A DNA stretch of 64,000 nucleotides from a virus: positions 1 through 64,000 of the IMG/VR virus record IMGVR_UViG_3300042309_002320, one strand, 5' to 3'. Within the stretch, counting starts at the first letter, position 1; every line of letters starts with the position of its first letter. A program made the position numbers and the translations under genes. The notes under the pieces are model-generated. The model had not been told where the DNA came from, did not search any database, and saw only the letters and a program-made list of their open reading frames with translations. Positions 41,135 through 52,586 of the stretch are shown piece after piece.

Positions 41135-44100
41135 TTATTTTTCTCTCGGTGGTGGTGTATTCGTAAAAAATTCATATGGTATCATTTCCCATAGAAACTG
41201 ACTTTTTAATATGGTGCCTTTATTTTCTATTCGATCTATTGATCCATAAAATGTTCTATACATCATCTCATTCATTAGTTGAAAAAACAATGGGGTTGTT
41301 GATGGTACTAATTTAGTATCTTCTATTTCCATACATTTCCAATAATAAATATTATTATTTAATATAGGCTGAAAAGACGAACCACTAACAGATCCCGCTT
41401 CTACTATCTCGTATGGATCCAAAATATCGCTAATTTGATTTCTTTTACCCGGTCTAAATAAACCAGTTGGACCATATCTATACACAGTACTGTAGATATC
41501 TAGTCCGCGTAATTGTCTAGGTATTTTTCTAAATTTTATTTTTAGATTATTTACATTATCTAAATTGCATACATTATATATTTTCATTGATTGACCAGCT
41601 CTAATACCTCCCAATGTTAATAGTCCAAAACCATCAACAGATTTTTGAGGAACAGAAGCCCCTATTGTTTCTCCTGGTGGAGGCAAACTAGAAACAAAAT
41701 TACCATCATCTGGTGGCGGTGGAGAAGGATCATCCGGATCACCACCTCCTACTCCACCAGGTAAATTGCCTATATCCAACACATCAGCATCCTGAGTACT
41801 ATTGGTTTTGTCTGCCTTGTTATCTTTTATTTCTAATGGGCTTAGTAATACATCATATGTTTCTATTGCTGTTACCATAATTTCTTTATAACTATTTATG
41901 GTATCCATTCCAGCAGCATTGCCATTGATATGATAATTTCTTTTTATCGTAACTTCTTCCCATTTTATAGGTAATCCTGCTGCTGTTGCTTTTTTTTCTA
42001 AATTAGTTTTATTTTTATTAACTATATTTTCTCCAATAGTATATTTATATGTTTCATATGGCCCACTTCTAAATCCACTAGTACTACCTTTGCTGTAATT
42101 TATACCATCAGGATCATCTTCTTCGTTTTCCAATATGGATCCTCGTTTATGATTACAAATATTATTTATTGCTAATTGAGGCATTCCATATATTCCTTGT
42201 ATATAATTTGCTGGTCTACAAACATATGTTATGCTTTTCAAAACTTTCGGTCTTAGCTCTTCCGCTATACTACAGCCTTGATGAGGATCCAAATTTATCC
42301 AGTAATTATCATTATCGTATTCGTACTCTATCTGAAAAGCTAAAAGAGATAATCTATCAAAAGGTCTGAATGTTTTAATTTTAGCTAAAATTTGAGGCTT
42401 AATACCATGTCTAGTTCGTTCAAAATCTCTAGTAATAGATACAATATCTTCTTTCAATATAGTATTTTCTTTAAATGTTGTAATATCATCAACCACAACG
42501 GATTCTAATACTGTAATAGATTCAATATTTTCACGAGCAATCTTTCCGGAGATAATAGATGTTTTATTTTTTATTGTTATTCTTGCTTTTTGATAATCGC
42601 TAGTTTCGTTTAATAGTTTTAGAATATCATTTCTTTCTTGATAAAAAACTCTAAGAGCTAATTCAGAGATTTTTTTATTAGAGTTATATTCTGTTAAAGA
42701 TTCATAGTGTCTATAAATATAGGATAAATTATAACTTTCAATGACTTTATTTGTGGCAACAATAGTATTTACGCCTATGTTTGATTCTACCTCTAAATTT
42801 ACATTAGTATTTTCTAATAAATTAAGCCTTGTTATTAAATTTTGAAAAACTTCATTACTTATAGGATCTCCATTAATATCTGTCGCTTCAATTGGCGGCT
42901 TCTCTTCATAATCATTTTCTATTGATATATAACCACTAGGGTACGGAACCATCGAAGAATCTCTAAAATTATTATTTCTTATATATGTTAAATGAATATT
43001 ATTAAAATCAACATTATTAAACGAAAAATATTTAGAATTACTTAATAAATTATCTAAAGTTGTTGAGTTTGCTGGATTATTTACTATATATTTACTATTA
43101 TTATCAACAACAGTAATAACATCATTCAGTTTATGGGGATAGGCTACAGAAGCACCTACATATTTTAAAGAATTAATTTGTTCACTTTGTTCTTTAGTAA
43201 AAAACATTTTATTATACAATAATCTATCTGATTTATGATTATTAAACATGTTACCAATTTTTTCAATATTATTGTACATAGGTATTTGAGATAGGATATT
43301 TTTATTTATTGTGTAAGACCCATCTCCATATGAACCATAACTATTTGTTGTATTATATACTTCCGGGTGCGGCCTATTTAATGATTCTTTTTCAAAAGCA
43401 TACATGTTCACAGGATTATTCTTTAAGTCTGTAGAGGACGATAATCCAAATACTACAATTACATTATTATCAGGACTAATAAAGTCTGCTTTATCCATAT
43501 CTAATCTATCTACTTTTAATATAGTATACGGTTTTTTATCTTTATAAATTAGTGCTTTACCTAATATTTTGGTAGTATATTTTGGAGTAGTATCCGCTGG
43601 TGCAACAGGTTGATCGGGCTGTGTCGATGTGGGTGTTACGGACGGGGTTTCTCCTGTTGGTCCATCAATAAGATTAACATCTATAATTGCATCTGGAGCA
43701 ATATTTTGACCACTAACTTGAACAATATCCTTAAAAGTAAATATCTCAAATGGTACAGTTCCGTCTATCATTATTAATTTTTTTTGATTAATATCTGAAT
43801 ACAGATTTTTAAAAATGCTATATTCGGTATCAGGTAAATCATTATATAAAACATGATTACGTGTTATATAATCTGATTTCTCACATAATATCGAAGGTTT
43901 TTGTGCTAAAGATACCCATTTACCAGTAGTCGGAACAAAATAGAGACCATCAACACAAACATTAGAGCTATCTGTAGATGAGAATCTTACATCCACAATA
44001 TCATCCGTATGATACGATATATTATTATAAGTCAATGGGCCGCTAACAGCATTAAACTCTGTGCAGCCTATGGTTAATTCTTTGATAGACTTTTCCTCTA

Positions 44101-47100
44101 GTAAATCTTTGATATTTTCAACTACTTTAACAGAAAATCTGGATAATTCTGGCAGCGTATCCTTATTTAATCTGATATAGTTATATTTTTTATATGGCAA
44201 TATAGGACTATTAGCGTATTTAAAAATAGAGGCTTCTGCTTTATACCAAAAAATATTATCTTTTGAAAAATTAATTAGTATTTTTTCTGGACTACCAAAA
44301 GGATATCGTTTGTAATCTTGATGATAAATATCATTAGCTATGGCTTGTCTAAAATCTTGAGCTCTTTGAGCATTAAAATAATTAACAATTTGTCCTACGG
44401 CTATAGACATAGCAATGTCGCCTCCTCCAAGACCCGCCATAATTCCTCCTAAACCACCAGCCCCACCAAGACCAACAGCTCCCGTATATGCGTATGTTGC
44501 AGCTAAAATAGCCAGCCATGGAAATTCTACGCCAGGAATACCCTTAATATTTCCAATGAGTTCCGGATCTGATGCTTCACAAATTGTATTATCTTGAAAA
44601 AATATATTAGGAGCATTAATATTTACAAATGGCATCATATGCTTATAGTTTTTTAAGTTTGCCATAAAACCATACCCACCATACTGGGGTGGCTTACCGT
44701 ACTCTATAAGAGATAATGCTTCATTATTTCCATATGAATTTAATGATGACAAGATTGGAGCCGTTGGTTTTTTAGTATCTCCAAAATGTAACAACAGCTC
44801 CCAACTACATAATGAACTATATAAACTACTAGAATTAATTTTATTAGTAAAATCATAAATATTTGTATATAATTGAGAATTAATAGTATTATCATTAGGC
44901 AACATATCATCATGTTCATCATATAATGTTATAGCGCAAGTAAAAAATGTGACATCGTTTTTATTAGGCCCTTTTGTTCCCTTAATCCCAGCACCACCTC
45001 TTGGTGGACAACGCACAGTAGAATCAAACATTGGTTTACCAGCATATTTACTAAATGTATTATTGGTAATGTTAAGCTTATTAGCCGTAACCGCATTATG
45101 ATAAATATTTACTTCTTGATCACTATATCCAAATGGACAAATAGATGGTTTTATAATATCATCAGTGTTAATAATATTTTGATAATTAGCAGCAACATAT
45201 CCTGAACTATTATTATAGTTATGATCGTTTACAACATTATATTTATTGGCATGGTCAGAGAATTTTAAACTAAGATTAAAACTATGATTCTGAATATATT
45301 CTTGATTTAAAAGATATAAGTGAGGATTCGATGTTGGTTCTTTATATGGAACAGAGATTCCAGCAACAGATGTTTTTGTAAATCTTGTATTCATATTAGA
45401 TAAGCTATATAAATATTGAGTTAAATCAGAATTATTAATATTTATTGGATTAAGAGGCCAGTCTTGTGGAGCTGCCAAGCTATCAAAATCTGATTGTATT
45501 GTTTGATCTATAAATATTGATCCTCCAGCAATTGGTGATTTATATCTTTCACCGCCACCAATTCTATATAGTTCATCTAGACATGGTTTAGAATCAAATA
45601 CTATACTTAAATCTTTTGTGTTAACATAGTTTAGAAAATTTAGTTTAACTTCTATATCTTTAATAGAAAAATTCAATACTCTAGGATTTCTAAAGCCTTT
45701 CCATGTTCCGGTTGGATTTGGTAAGTTTTCATAATAGTTTGCTGGTTGCTCTCCATTATCTTTAATACAATTTGGATTGGATCTTCTGGCCTTACTCATA
45801 TATTTGACTATATCTTCTGGTATAGGCCCTGGAGGATATCTTGGTCCAGAAACTGGGAAAAGATATTTAAACCTATTATTTTCTGAATCACTAATGAAAC
45901 CAAATTCATCCATGAAGGGTGAAAAATTATCGTAAGATCTAGCTTCGTATCTTTTTGGATCTCCTCCTCTTAATATTCTATATCCATGATCATAGGCTTT
46001 TCCATTTGCGCTAGGTATATCTTGATCGCCGTATTCTCTATGGATTTGATTAAGCCAAACCCAGTGAGGAGGACTATCGGATCTACACGGTGTTGTTCCG
46101 CCACATTGTATGCTTTCTTGAATCCACTGAGCGCCTTCTGCTATTCCTATCTCTATTGATGATTTAAATTGTATTGGAATAATAAAAAGATTATTTCCGC
46201 TATATATATAGCTATCATTCTGAATATTGTTTATACTAGGGCCGCTAAAACTATAAGACTCTCTAGCTCCAACATTGAATTTTAAAACACTAGATAGATT
46301 CTCTATGCCGCTATGTAATGGACTATCATAAGATATCCATCCGCTTTGAGGATGAAAAACACCCTTTTTAAAATCGATATATTTATCAGAATTATCCGGT
46401 ATAATATCCTCAAAACAATATTTAAAGCCCTCTGCAAAATAAGGAGGATCCAATGATGGTTTGTCAGATTTATAATTTAATGGCTTTCCTGTGATAGCCG
46501 GAAACACAGTTCCAGGATCCGGATGATTAGGAATACTTATTCCTATATTATTAATTATTTCATTATCCCAGCCACCATATGATTTTATTTTTGGTGAAAA
46601 ATCGGTACTAAAAGTCTCATTATTTTCCTTATCAAGTGCTCCACCCCAAGATCTATAATGATAAGTATTATTTTCCCATCCATCTAGAGTAGAACCCTTT
46701 CCTCTTATCCAGTTTCCTCTTGATCCGTATAGATCTGTTGAATATAAACTAAAACAATTAGCGCATTTTGGATCAGAATGGTGTCTTATATGTTCAAGTT
46801 TTATTTTATCTAACCTATATTGAATATTAGCATCAGAAAAATATCTTAATATAATATTAGAAGATTGATCATACTTATAGGATGAGTCCGCTTTGCCATC
46901 TTTTATAGGTCCTCCATAGTAATCTTCTAAATAGTATAGCGTATTGTTAATTAATTTTTCTGGCCGACTCTTTAGAACTTTAATATCTGATGTCATGGCT
47001 ATAGGTAAAGCTAATCCTCTACCATGTATTGCTATACTATTTATAATTGGAGTATGAACTCTTAAATTTTTAGAATTTAATATAATATCATGTTTTTCTC

Positions 47101-49315
47101 TATCTATAATATATTCTATATCTGCTGGATCCGGTTTAATCGGAGGCGGAGGTTTTCCTATTCCTCCCGGCCCCGTTGACGGAAAAGAAGTTGATATTGG
47201 TGACAAATATCGTCCTCTAACATCTTTAGGAAAAAATTGATTGGGAGTATTGTTTAGATCGGGGCTCATTAGACCAACAAGACTAGTAACATAAAATGTT
47301 TTAATCTTAACAAATGTGCCGTATGGAGTTATAATCGTGCATTTTATTTGATACCTTCCTGTAGAATATGGAGCAACATAAACTTCTGGCCCATGAGACA
47401 ATGATTCAAAGCCAACAACTTGTCCAGTATAATCTTTTATAGTTTGTTGAACCTGAGATGTATCAGAAAATAATTGTGGGCCACCTTTAGTAGATATAGA
47501 TAAAATAATATCATTAATAAATAATACTGGTGGTCCACTAACTTTTTCCCATTTACACACAAAATCTTTTCTGACTAATATATCAGAAGGATTATTCTCA
47601 TCCTCTGCTGTTTTATAAGAATCTATATCCAGAGTTTCTGGTAAAACTCTTAATAGAATTAGATCCGATAGATTACTAGTGTAGTTTAATCCTAGCACCG
47701 ATCCATCTTTATATTTAAAAACGCATGTATTTGGACTATTGTCATTTTTAATGTTATTGTATTCTGGTAAACTTGGATCATTAGTAGATTTAGCAAGAAC
47801 TAGGTTGATTTTATTGATTTTTTCATTATATTTAATAATTGGTCTAGCAGAATCCCATAGCATCAGGTCTGATCTGGGAATAATATTTGCTGGTACTTTA
47901 GGATTTTGTTTAAACTTTAAACCAATTCTTGATTTTGTTTCAGCATAATTTGTATCTATACTTAGATCGCCAACCTCTATGCTTTGATTAGTATATAATA
48001 TAGCATTTTTTACTTCGGACTTGACAATATATTCACCAAACTGATCTACTCTAACATTCGCTCCGTATTCTAATGGTTTATTAGATGTTACAACCCCTTC
48101 TGCTCCTAGTATAAGTTTAGATCCATATTTTTGTACTAATTTTTGTTTTAATCCTACTGTGTTATATATAATATTATTATTTAAATTTCTAGTATTATCA
48201 TCATTATCGGTAGAACTTAGCTTACTGAAATATGAACTTATTTTATTAAGACATTCTATCGTAGACTGTAAATGACCAATGCCTGTTGATACATAGTTAT
48301 TATTTATGAAAATATTTACGAACTCCATTACTTCTTTAGTATATAATCTACTAATACTAAATTCATCTATAAATGGACTGGTAGCAATATATTTAGATAA
48401 ATTTTTATAGCTTCTTGCTGTATGTGTTTGTCTATAAGATTCTCTTCTCTTTAGATCAAATGTTAATTTATGATATATAGCATTATATGCTTGATATAAA
48501 GATGGCGAGCAAAAAGAACGAGGAGCAATGCCAGGAAATTGTGCCATATATTCATCAAAATTTATATAATAACTATATACATCGCCATCTGGAATCCATA
48601 AAAGATATTTGCTTTGTCCTATAACTATGTCGCTATATGTGCTTACGCTACTTGATGTAGAAACACCCATACGATTTTCTTCAACAAAAATATCACTATC
48701 TAAAAATAATGCATTATTACCAATAGTAGATAATTTAACATAATTATTTTTGCTGTCTCCATAATTAAATTCTATATATTCGCTATTTATAAACTTGCTA
48801 GATGTTTTATTTGGATCGTTAGTTTCATATAGAGTTTCTTCATCAATTTTAACGAATGATCTTGATGTGTTAAAAAGCTTAACTCTTGCATTATTTGGAA
48901 ACTCAGATAATTTTTTACCAGTTTTGGACGGAACGATTCTTTTAAACCAGCACATTAGACCATGTACTGGAAAATAAGATATATTTTGTCTATTTAGAGT
49001 CCAATCTGTTGACATATATCCATTTGTTTTCCAAAAATTAAACTTTGGATTAATAATCTTTAAGAAATTTTGTATACCTAAAATATTATTTTCATTATTA
49101 TATCCTGAAACATATCCTTTATCTAACAATAGGGTGTTGTCGATAGTACTATTATCTTTAGTTATAAAAAGAGGGGTCCATACATTATCCGCAGCTTCAG
49201 TGGTGCTGATCAGATTATTTAGAATATCGTTCCTCACACTAGCAGCATTAATACTGTTTTTTTGATCTATCAAATCTTCTAAAAAGGTTTTATCGTATAT
49301 AATACAATTATTCAT
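41135..49315 (-). CDS. Giant virion-type protein (2726 residues)
   Basis: The product is one of the longest in the window and has no family that I can name. A region near residues 1596-1650 (bases about 44370-44530) is hydrophobic and Gly/Ala-rich (ILAATYAYTGAVGLGGAGGL), possibly a membrane-inserting segment. Short Pro-rich and Thr/Pro-rich stretches lie at about 43580-43660 and 41680-41770, separating beta-rich domains with many aromatic and Asn residues. There is no signal peptide. In position it follows four other large proteins of the minus strand and overlaps the gene before it by four bases. I infer a large tail, baseplate or fibre protein; the hydrophobic segment would also allow a host-penetration role. 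Confidence 0.65.
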   Translation of the reverse strand: MNNCIIYDKTFLEDLIDQKNSINAASVRNDILNNLISTTEAADNVWTPLFITKDNSTIDNTLLLDKGYVSGYNNENNILGIQNFLKIINPKFNFWKTNGYMSTDWTLNRQNISYFPVHGLMCWFKRIVPSKTGKKLSEFPNNARVKLFNTSRSFVKIDEETLYETNDPNKTSSKFINSEYIEFNYGDSKNNYVKLSTIGNNALFLDSDIFVEENRMGVSTSSSVSTYSDIVIGQSKYLLWIPDGDVYSYYINFDEYMAQFPGIAPRSFCSPSLYQAYNAIYHKLTFDLKRRESYRQTHTARSYKNLSKYIATSPFIDEFSISRLYTKEVMEFVNIFINNNYVSTGIGHLQSTIECLNKISSYFSKLSSTDNDDNTRNLNNNIIYNTVGLKQKLVQKYGSKLILGAEGVVTSNKPLEYGANVRVDQFGEYIVKSEVKNAILYTNQSIEVGDLSIDTNYAETKSRIGLKFKQNPKVPANIIPRSDLMLWDSARPIIKYNEKINKINLVLAKSTNDPSLPEYNNIKNDNSPNTCVFKYKDGSVLGLNYTSNLSDLILLRVLPETLDIDSYKTAEDENNPSDILVRKDFVCKWEKVSGPPVLFINDIILSISTKGGPQLFSDTSQVQQTIKDYTGQVVGFESLSHGPEVYVAPYSTGRYQIKCTIITPYGTFVKIKTFYVTSLVGLMSPDLNNTPNQFFPKDVRGRYLSPISTSFPSTGPGGIGKPPPPIKPDPADIEYIIDREKHDIILNSKNLRVHTPIINSIAIHGRGLALPIAMTSDIKVLKSRPEKLINNTLYYLEDYYGGPIKDGKADSSYKYDQSSNIILRYFSDANIQYRLDKIKLEHIRHHSDPKCANCFSLYSTDLYGSRGNWIRGKGSTLDGWENNTYHYRSWGGALDKENNETFSTDFSPKIKSYGGWDNEIINNIGISIPNHPDPGTVFPAITGKPLNYKSDKPSLDPPYFAEGFKYCFEDIIPDNSDKYIDFKKGVFHPQSGWISYDSPLHSGIENLSSVLKFNVGARESYSFSGPSINNIQNDSYIYSGNNLFIIPIQFKSSIEIGIAEGAQWIQESIQCGGTTPCRSDSPPHWVWLNQIHREYGDQDIPSANGKAYDHGYRILRGGDPKRYEARSYDNFSPFMDEFGFISDSENNRFKYLFPVSGPRYPPGPIPEDIVKYMSKARRSNPNCIKDNGEQPANYYENLPNPTGTWKGFRNPRVLNFSIKDIEVKLNFLNYVNTKDLSIVFDSKPCLDELYRIGGGERYKSPIAGGSIFIDQTIQSDFDSLAAPQDWPLNPININNSDLTQYLYSLSNMNTRFTKTSVAGISVPYKEPTSNPHLYLLNQEYIQNHSFNLSLKFSDHANKYNVVNDHNYNNSSGYVAANYQNIINTDDIIKPSICPFGYSDQEVNIYHNAVTANKLNITNNTFSKYAGKPMFDSTVRCPPRGGAGIKGTKGPNKNDVTFFTCAITLYDEHDDMLPNDNTINSQLYTNIYDFTNKINSSSLYSSLCSWELLLHFGDTKKPTAPILSSLNSYGNNEALSLIEYGKPPQYGGYGFMANLKNYKHMMPFVNINAPNIFFQDNTICEASDPELIGNIKGIPGVEFPWLAILAATYAYTGAVGLGGAGGLGGIMAGLGGGDIAMSIAVGQIVNYFNAQRAQDFRQAIANDIYHQDYKRYPFGSPEKILINFSKDNIFWYKAEASIFKYANSPILPYKKYNYIRLNKDTLPELSRFSVKVVENIKDLLEEKSIKELTIGCTEFNAVSGPLTYNNISYHTDDIVDVRFSSTDSSNVCVDGLYFVPTTGKWVSLAQKPSILCEKSDYITRNHVLYNDLPDTEYSIFKNLYSDINQKKLIMIDGTVPFEIFTFKDIVQVSGQNIAPDAIIDVNLIDGPTGETPSVTPTSTQPDQPVAPADTTPKYTTKILGKALIYKDKKPYTILKVDRLDMDKADFISPDNNVIVVFGLSSSTDLKNNPVNMYAFEKESLNRPHPEVYNTTNSYGSYGDGSYTINKNILSQIPMYNNIEKIGNMFNNHKSDRLLYNKMFFTKEQSEQINSLKYVGASVAYPHKLNDVITVVDNNSKYIVNNPANSTTLDNLLSNSKYFSFNNVDFNNIHLTYIRNNNFRDSSMVPYPSGYISIENDYEEKPPIEATDINGDPISNEVFQNLITRLNLLENTNVNLEVESNIGVNTIVATNKVIESYNLSYIYRHYESLTEYNSNKKISELALRVFYQERNDILKLLNETSDYQKARITIKNKTSIISGKIARENIESITVLESVVVDDITTFKENTILKEDIVSITRDFERTRHGIKPQILAKIKTFRPFDRLSLLAFQIEYEYDNDNYWINLDPHQGCSIAEELRPKVLKSITYVCRPANYIQGIYGMPQLAINNICNHKRGSILENEEDDPDGINYSKGSTSGFRSGPYETYKYTIGENIVNKNKTNLEKKATAAGLPIKWEEVTIKRNYHINGNAAGMDTINSYKEIMVTAIETYDVLLSPLEIKDNKADKTNSTQDADVLDIGNLPGGVGGGDPDDPSPPPPDDGNFVSSLPPPGETIGASVPQKSVDGFGLLTLGGIRAGQSMKIYNVCNLDNVNNLKIKFRKIPRQLRGLDIYSTVYRYGPTGLFRPGKRNQISDILDPYEIVEAGSVSGSSFQPILNNNIYYWKCMEIEDTKLVPSTTPLFFQLMNEMMYRTFYGSIDRIENKGTILKSQFLWEMIPYEFFTNTPPPREK

Positions 49316-52300
49316 ACTTTAGTTGCCGATAATGTCCATTTTCCATTAATAAATATAAAAATACCTTTACTTCCAGCAGAGGCCGATAGTTCCAAAGGAT
49401 TATCAAAATTTACTACAAGTAAAGGAACTGATGCTGATCTTCGTCCTTGAATATGATGCAGCCTAACGCTTGCAGAATTTCCAGACCCTATTGTTCCTAT
49501 AGCCATTACTGATGGTTTGCTCAAAGGTTCATAAAATCCACTTAATCTATCGTATCTACACAACAGTTTAGTTCCTTTTGGAGCAGTATATCCTGTTTTG
49601 TCTACTACATATACTAATCTTCTATATCCATTTTGCAATGGTTCTTTATTATATTCTATATCATCTATAAATGCTCTAGTAGAATATGTGCTATCATAAT
49701 CGTCTTCTTTAATCATATCGCTTTCTAGTGTTACATAAACATTCCTATACGGACATTTATTATCTGTTTTATTTGCTAAAAATTCTTGTAAAGAGGCTTG
49801 ATCTGTTTTATTAGTAACTATAAATGGTGGCAAAATTTCTTCTTTGCATCCTCCTCCACTAGCGTCCCACACTCTTCTTTGCGAATCCCATCTTAAATCT
49901 ATTGGGCCAACAGGCCATAAGTCTGGTTTTTGAGCCCAATTACGATAAAAATATTTGGATTTAGTACTTTTTTTAGTCCATTTACCAGTTCCTTCGCCGA
50001 TCCCTGTTCCCGAGCCAGACCATGTATATGCTTGTGTGATAATATCGCCTAAAGGAGTTATTCCATATTGTGATGATGATGGGAGTAATGCTCCGGGTGC
50101 TTCTAAATTATTTTTACCAAAATTTTTATCACCAGTTGTATCAACCAGTCTGAATCTTAAAACTAGACCATTATCATCAATATGATATGGCATATCATGA
50201 GCGTTCGGCGCAGGATATCCTTCTGTATCAAATCCCCAAGAGTGTAGCATTAGCGGTCCTCGCAAAGCCATAAATCTTTGATTATTTAGTATAAATACAT
50301 TATCTGTTGCTTGTTTATCCATATCATATCTATAATAGTCTTTATTAATATTATCTTTTCTAATATTATTATAGAGCACAAAATTATTACCATTCGTTTG
50401 AGGATTGTCTCCTCTGCCAATAGCCATTATGGAGTGTCTACAAATATCATCTGGTAAAGCATAAGGATTCCTAAATTCGCCACTTGGTACCACTATGGGA
50501 TTTAAACTATATAAATTAACATCTGGTAATGATGTTTTTTTAGTTGGGTCTTTATCATTCTTTTTGATATCTAATTTAGCCTTGGAGCATACGGAGCATG
50601 GTATTCTTAAAGGCGTAGACAATTCTGTACCATCTAAATTATAGATTAAGGTCTCTCTAGTATTAAGACACTTAGGACATGCTAAATCATATGTAAAATT
50701 ATTATAAGATAGTTTTAAGTTTTGTTCACCACCAAAAAATGTTCCACTACCACTAACCAAAGTACTTAAAGGATAGGTTCCATTTTGTTTAGTTGGATAA
50801 AAAGAAACAGGTGACAATATTCCATCAAGACTCATAGCGGATTTAGAAGAATAGTCTTCAAATAATTCTGATCCAATTTCATCTCCAGTAATAATACCTG
50901 CCCAATGATGATTTCGTATACTATAATAAACGCCAGAATAAAAAGCTTTATTTTGATCAGTACCATATGATGCATAATCCGAATATCTTAATGATTGTTC
51001 TCCATTATTATTTGTTATATTCCAAGCATCCGTAAATTTAACTCTATCTAAATGTTGTTGAGCTTGACTGATAATTAACTCAACCGGACTTGTGCCGTAA
51101 AATCTAGTACGTCTATCATCAACCTTGTAAGCTTCTCTTGAAGATCTTGCTTTAGCTAATATATCAAGTCTTTCTAGTAGAGCTTTATTTGATAATCTTT
51201 TATTGATTGTGTTAATTTGTTGATTAATTTTACTAATATTATTATTTAGTGTTCTTGCTTTATCTGTTAATTCTTTATTAAATAATCCTGTTTTAGGATT
51301 ATATGTTTGAAAACTATAACTAGTTTTTATACCATCGTTGGAGGTTTGAATACTAATATTACTAATAACCGGAAATCCATAATCATTAGAACTATTAACT
51401 ACTATACTAGTATATCTTAAAGTAGAATTTAGATTAGCATCATAAAATATAGAATTTTTTGAAGATATACCATATAATGTATTGTCAAAAGTAGAATTTC
51501 TATTTACTCCTAATATATTAGGATTGAATGATCCGCCTATACCAAATATTGGTGGACCAACTATTGAGACTCTTCCGTTCTCAAGAACAGACTGATAGTT
51601 AACATCATATGCTATATTAAAATTAACAACATTTTCTAAAAATCTTATACCTCCATATTTCCATGGAACATAGTCGCTATTTTGTTCTACTTTAATATTT
51701 CCAAATAAATTATCAGATATATTAGGATTAAGCATAATCGAAGGATCATTGGCCCATGGGCCGTAAACTCTATTGTTGCTCTTTATTGGTATGCCAGCAA
51801 AAAGTGGGGTTGCCATCCTTGGTTTAATAACATCATGTTTGGTTGCTTGATTGCTAGAGGCCCCTTTGACAACTATAAAATCTTGACTGATTACAGGTAA
51901 TCTATATTGTTCTAAATAATCTATATAAAAACGAAATTCTTGCATTTCTTCTTCTGAATATTCATATCTATTTTGATTTTTCTTTGATTTACCCTTTTCT
52001 TTTGGCTCTCTTTCTTCAGCATCGTCCGCTTCTTTCTTGGCCTGTTTAACAATACCAAGATTAGCTAATATAGCTAAATCTTCTTCGGCAACATTAGCAA
52101 TCACAGTTAATGATGGATCAGCAGTATAGCTATTACTTATGCTCATAACCTCTATACCTGGACTCTCAACAATAGCTCTACAGTCTGTAAGATTAATAGG
52201 ATTAAGAAATACTAATTGCGAACATTGTGCAGAAATATATAACTTTGCTCCTGGAACAAATCGATCATAAGGATCATAGTTATTATTTTTTCTAATTAAA

Positions 52301-52581
52301 ATAAAATCTTCATCTGTTAATGTATTAATATTTACAGACGGTTGTAGTAATGGACAAAAACTATCCTCTTCATCTTCACTAACTGGTATAACTACATTAT
52401 TATCAATTCTTTGACCAGTATCTGCTGTCGATGTTTTTTCCCAAGCCTGAATCCTACTCTTATCTGCGTCACTAACTCTATCTTCCTTCAGTGCTGTTAC
52501 TAATTCATCTTTAGCTTCCTGTAGTTCTTTTTCAGCTTTACTAAGTTCTTCTTTTAATTCTGCTATAGTTTGTTCTGCCAT
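49312..52581 (-). CDS. Large structural-type protein with N-terminal coiled coil and zinc knuckle
   Basis: The 1089-residue protein starts with a coiled coil, EQTIAELKEELSKAEKELQE. A Lys/Glu-rich linker follows near residue 190-210, then a helix with heptad pattern at about 435-470. The central part has two Cys pairs (CPKCLNT and PCSVCSK) that could bind zinc. The rest is rich in Asn, Tyr, Gly and Ser with no hydrophobic segment. It resembles virion proteins by size and composition; the family is unknown. It overlaps the next gene by four bases. Confidence 0.6.
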   Translation of the reverse strand: MAEQTIAELKEELSKAEKELQEAKDELVTALKEDRVSDADKSRIQAWEKTSTADTGQRIDNNVVIPVSEDEEDSFCPLLQPSVNINTLTDEDFILIRKNNNYDPYDRFVPGAKLYISAQCSQLVFLNPINLTDCRAIVESPGIEVMSISNSYTADPSLTVIANVAEEDLAILANLGIVKQAKKEADDAEEREPKEKGKSKKNQNRYEYSEEEMQEFRFYIDYLEQYRLPVISQDFIVVKGASSNQATKHDVIKPRMATPLFAGIPIKSNNRVYGPWANDPSIMLNPNISDNLFGNIKVEQNSDYVPWKYGGIRFLENVVNFNIAYDVNYQSVLENGRVSIVGPPIFGIGGSFNPNILGVNRNSTFDNTLYGISSKNSIFYDANLNSTLRYTSIVVNSSNDYGFPVISNISIQTSNDGIKTSYSFQTYNPKTGLFNKELTDKARTLNNNISKINQQINTINKRLSNKALLERLDILAKARSSREAYKVDDRRTRFYGTSPVELIISQAQQHLDRVKFTDAWNITNNNGEQSLRYSDYASYGTDQNKAFYSGVYYSIRNHHWAGIITGDEIGSELFEDYSSKSAMSLDGILSPVSFYPTKQNGTYPLSTLVSGSGTFFGGEQNLKLSYNNFTYDLACPKCLNTRETLIYNLDGTELSTPLRIPCSVCSKAKLDIKKNDKDPTKKTSLPDVNLYSLNPIVVPSGEFRNPYALPDDICRHSIMAIGRGDNPQTNGNNFVLYNNIRKDNINKDYYRYDMDKQATDNVFILNNQRFMALRGPLMLHSWGFDTEGYPAPNAHDMPYHIDDNGLVLRFRLVDTTGDKNFGKNNLEAPGALLPSSSQYGITPLGDIITQAYTWSGSGTGIGEGTGKWTKKSTKSKYFYRNWAQKPDLWPVGPIDLRWDSQRRVWDASGGGCKEEILPPFIVTNKTDQASLQEFLANKTDNKCPYRNVYVTLESDMIKEDDYDSTYSTRAFIDDIEYNKEPLQNGYRRLVYVVDKTGYTAPKGTKLLCRYDRLSGFYEPLSKPSVMAIGTIGSGNSASVRLHHIQGRRSASVPLLVVNFDNPLELSASAGSKGIFIFINGKWTLSATKV

Positions 52582-52586
52582 AGTTA

